Source: Luminiphilus sp. (GTDB lineage Bacteria; Pseudomonadota; Gammaproteobacteria; Pseudomonadales; Halieaceae). From it: a stretch of 5,620 nt of DNA. This document shows positions 4,003 through 5,620 of the stretch, piece by piece. The translations under genes and the position numbers were made by a program. The stretch lies in NCBI GenBank assembly GCA_029251065.1, contig JAQXEB010000278.1, positions 1 through 5,620 on the forward strand, in the 5' to 3' direction. Within the stretch, counting starts at the first letter, position 1, and each line of letters begins with the position of its first letter. The notes beneath the pieces are model-generated. The model searched no databases. It was not told where the DNA came from and saw only the letters and a program-made list of their open reading frames with translations.

Positions 4003-5109
4003 TTATTGATCACCACCCGTCGTCATGTCTGCCGATACGTCGCCCTGCGACTCCGGCATATCCATATCCATGCTCTCGTCCAAGGTCGCCTCAGGTTCAG
4101 CTGCGGCCAGTCGAGCAAGGTTTGGGTAGTCTTTAATCATATTGGCGCCAAGAAGTGGCTTGTAGGCCCCTTGGTGACAAGTTTCACAGTTAACTTTTTG
4201 TGCGTCGCCGAGCGCGCCGAGACGGTGAGGCGGCAACCAATCAGTGGTCGGCTCGACGTACTCGTTGTTCATTTCTCGCACCATACGAATGCCGTGCCAT
4301 GCACGCACTCGAGTTGGCGCGCTCTCATCCCAAGAGAAGAAGGCGCGTGAGTTGTGGCAGTACGTGCAGTTGACGCCAAGTGAATCGGAGAAGTGCATCA
4401 TCAGACTGTAGCCCCACTCTGATTCTTTCATCGATACACCGCCGCCGTCACGTAACGCGGTGGTACCTGCGTGCCTTCCATTGCGATCATCAAGTAGGTA
4501 CGGAGTGAAGGGGTCAACCGGTAGTGAGCTCAAACCTGCCGCGACTGACGACACGTTTTGCATTTGATTTTTCATACCACTGGCAACTTTGTGTCCGGGG
4601 TTGATGTTCCAGACATACTCAGGAACATTTTTGCCGCGGTGGCAGGTATAACAAGTCACACCTGCACCACCGACGTGCTGATCCCAGTTCTCGTTCGCGT
4701 TTTGGGTCATTTGGATCATGACGCGAGCGACTTTCTTGGTATACAGCGTGTCCGCTTCAAACCCCTCGCCTGCGACGTGGCAGTAGTTGCAGCCTTCTTC
4801 TGGAGAGACCCATTGTGTGACTGCGACCATCAGACGTGTGAATTCGCCGACGGAGAGGTCACCCAGAACCTGTACGTTTTTATAGATATCACTGGCTTTT
4901 GGACCCACGGCAGGGACCGCAGGAATCGCGTCGGGCACAACGTTTTTGTCGGCCACGTCCTGGAGTCGATCGGGGTCATACAAACCTTCCATGCCTGTTC
5001 CACGATAGCCCCATTGGCTAGACTCGGGTGGGGGCATCTCGCAACCACCTAAGAGCAGTGCAGTACCCAGACCGACAGTGGTCAGTAGTTTGGTCGTTAG
5101 CGTTTTCAT
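4003..5109 (-). CDS. pufC: PufC, tetraheme cytochrome c subunit of the photosynthetic reaction centre
   Basis: The 368-residue lipoprotein is bound to the periplasmic face of the reaction centre and passes electrons from soluble carriers to the oxidised special pair. Four CxxCH haem sites are visible: C107/C110/H111, C153/C156/H157, C248/C251/H252 and C308/C311/H312. Met residues before them, such as Met94 (TRLMVAVTQW), Met131 and Met237/238 (YSLMMHFSD), are suitable sixth ligands. The signal peptide is MKTLTTKLLTTVGLGTALLL followed by GGC, so Cys23 is the expected lipidated N-terminus. The tail after about residue 338 is acidic and Met-rich. The start at 5109 is chosen because it begins the signal peptide and overlaps the pufM stop as ATGA; the frame is open further upstream to 5193, inside pufM. 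An AGGGGG lies five to six bases before the ATG. Confidence 0.96.
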   Translation of the reverse strand: MKTLTTKLLTTVGLGTALLLGGCEMPPPESSQWGYRGTGMEGLYDPDRLQDVADKNVVPDAIPAVPAVGPKASDIYKNVQVLGDLSVGEFTRLMVAVTQWVSPEEGCNYCHVAGEGFEADTLYTKKVARVMIQMTQNANENWDQHVGGAGVTCYTCHRGKNVPEYVWNINPGHKVASGMKNQMQNVSSVAAGLSSLPVDPFTPYLLDDRNGRHAGTTALRDGGGVSMKESEWGYSLMMHFSDSLGVNCTYCHNSRAFFSWDESAPTRVRAWHGIRMVREMNNEYVEPTTDWLPPHRLGALGDAQKVNCETCHQGAYKPLLGANMIKDYPNLARLAAAEPEATLDESMDMDMPESQGDVSADMTTGGDQ

Positions 5110-5620
5110 TGCGCACCCCCTGTCATGAGCGGATCGACGACGGCTTCGCCGACCATTGGATAGATGGGAACGAGCCCATGCTTCATACCCCATAGGTACC
5201 AGTTCTCAACGACGGTGCCTGTTAGGATGATGCCGATACCGCCGGTGACGCAGGTCAGTACGCCGAACCACCAGGCCCATTTATGGATCGATTCCATGGA
5301 GGCGTTGAAGCCCATGGTCCATCTCCAGAACAGCGCGCCTCGTTCTGCGCCAGTACCGCGGTCTGTAATTTGATCAATCTCACGGTCAGCCCCGTAGCGA
5401 CTCGTCGCTAAAATGGTGGCGCCGTGCATTGCAAACAGCACCGCCGATCCGTAGAGGAAGAAGATGCTCCACATGTGGAAGGGGTTGTAGAAGAGATTTC
5501 CGTAGCGAAGTGAAAACGCCGCGGTCCAGTCAAGGTGAGGGAAGATGCCGAATGGAACGGCCTCGGCCCAGCTACCCATCAGGATCGGACGTATGAAGCC
5601 AAGGACTAAATAAAGCCAAA
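5106..5620 (-). CDS. pufM: PufM, photosynthetic reaction centre M subunit (C-terminal part only)
   Basis: The last 170 residues are present; the start lies beyond the right edge, and the frame is open to base 5620, where it reads WLYLVLGFIRPIL before MGSW. PufM is the membrane subunit that with PufL holds the special pair, quinone and non-haem iron. Counting from the first full codon at the edge, ligands fall at His48 (YNPFH, special-pair bacteriochlorophyll), His65 (AMHGA, iron), Glu80 (REIDQ, iron) and His112 (SIHKW, iron), the same spacing as His202, His219, Glu234 and His266 of Rhodobacter sphaeroides M. Trp98 matches the quinone-site Trp252. The C-terminus continues about 20 residues beyond the last helix, as is usual in species with PufC. 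Its TGA overlaps the pufC start by four bases. pufL is expected just to the right. Confidence 0.97.
   Translation of the reverse strand, partial: WLYLVLGFIRPILMGSWAEAVPFGIFPHLDWTAAFSLRYGNLFYNPFHMWSIFFLYGSAVLFAMHGATILATSRYGADREIDQITDRGTGAERGALFWRWTMGFNASMESIHKWAWWFGVLTCVTGGIGIILTGTVVENWYLWGMKHGLVPIYPMVGEAVVDPLMTGGAQ

Noticed and set aside
4558..5052. Rightward 164-codon ORF opposite pufC
   Set aside because: It is fully antisense to a certain tetraheme cytochrome gene and looks like no known family; long antisense frames arise from codon bias.
5110..5193. Upstream in-frame start for pufC adding 28 residues
   Set aside because: It would place basic residues coded within the pufM end before a perfect lipoprotein signal peptide; the ATGA overlap start is better.
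1..5620. Mobile elements, CRISPR arrays, tRNA or rRNA genes
   Set aside because: No transposase, repeat-spacer pattern, or RNA gene features were seen; the short repeats found are local to the puf gaps.

Overview
This window is part of a photosynthesis gene cluster from a purple-type phototroph that uses bacteriochlorophyll a. It carries the end of pufM, all of pufC, pufB and pufA, the end of puhC, and puhE. It also carries a HemN-family radical SAM gene and an idi gene. The moderate base composition, the tetraheme PufC and the gene order pufL(M)-M-C-B-A, instead of the usual B-A-L-M-C, point to a gammaproteobacterial aerobic anoxygenic phototroph. My best guess is the marine OM60/NOR5 (Halieaceae) type. 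That assignment is inference from gene content and order; no phylogeny was run.

Layout. Positions 1-2542 are read rightward: the last 78 codons of puhC, then puhE three bases later, then a small unrecognised membrane-protein ORF overlapping the end of puhE, then a 12-G tract that forms part of a ribosome binding site, then a hemN-like gene. Positions 2539-5620 are read leftward. In the direction of transcription these are pufM (start outside the window), pufC (4-base ATGA overlap with pufM), a 229-base structured gap, pufB, a 73-74 base gap, pufA, a terminator, and idi. The two gene sets converge, and the stop codons of the hemN-like gene and idi share one CTAG at 2539-2542.

How the genes work together. 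PufM is half of the reaction-centre core. PufC is the membrane-anchored tetraheme cytochrome that re-reduces it. PufB and PufA form the LH1 antenna ring. PuhC and PuhE assist assembly of the reaction centre-LH1 complex. Idi supplies the DMAPP/IPP balance for carotenoids and the bacteriochlorophyll tail. The HemN-like protein belongs to the family that makes protoporphyrinogen without oxygen, but its active site is altered. No acsF, pufX or pufQ is seen in this window.

The points most worth a second look are: the small membrane ORF between puhE and hemN; the substitutions in the HemN-like active site; the PufB antenna peptide, which has Met where the conserved His 18 residues before the bacteriochlorophyll ligand is expected; and the stem-loops and 16-bp tandem repeats between pufC and pufB, which may allow antenna genes to be expressed more strongly than the reaction-centre genes upstream. 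There is no gene-free stretch above 300 bases, and no mobile element, tRNA, rRNA or CRISPR array was seen.
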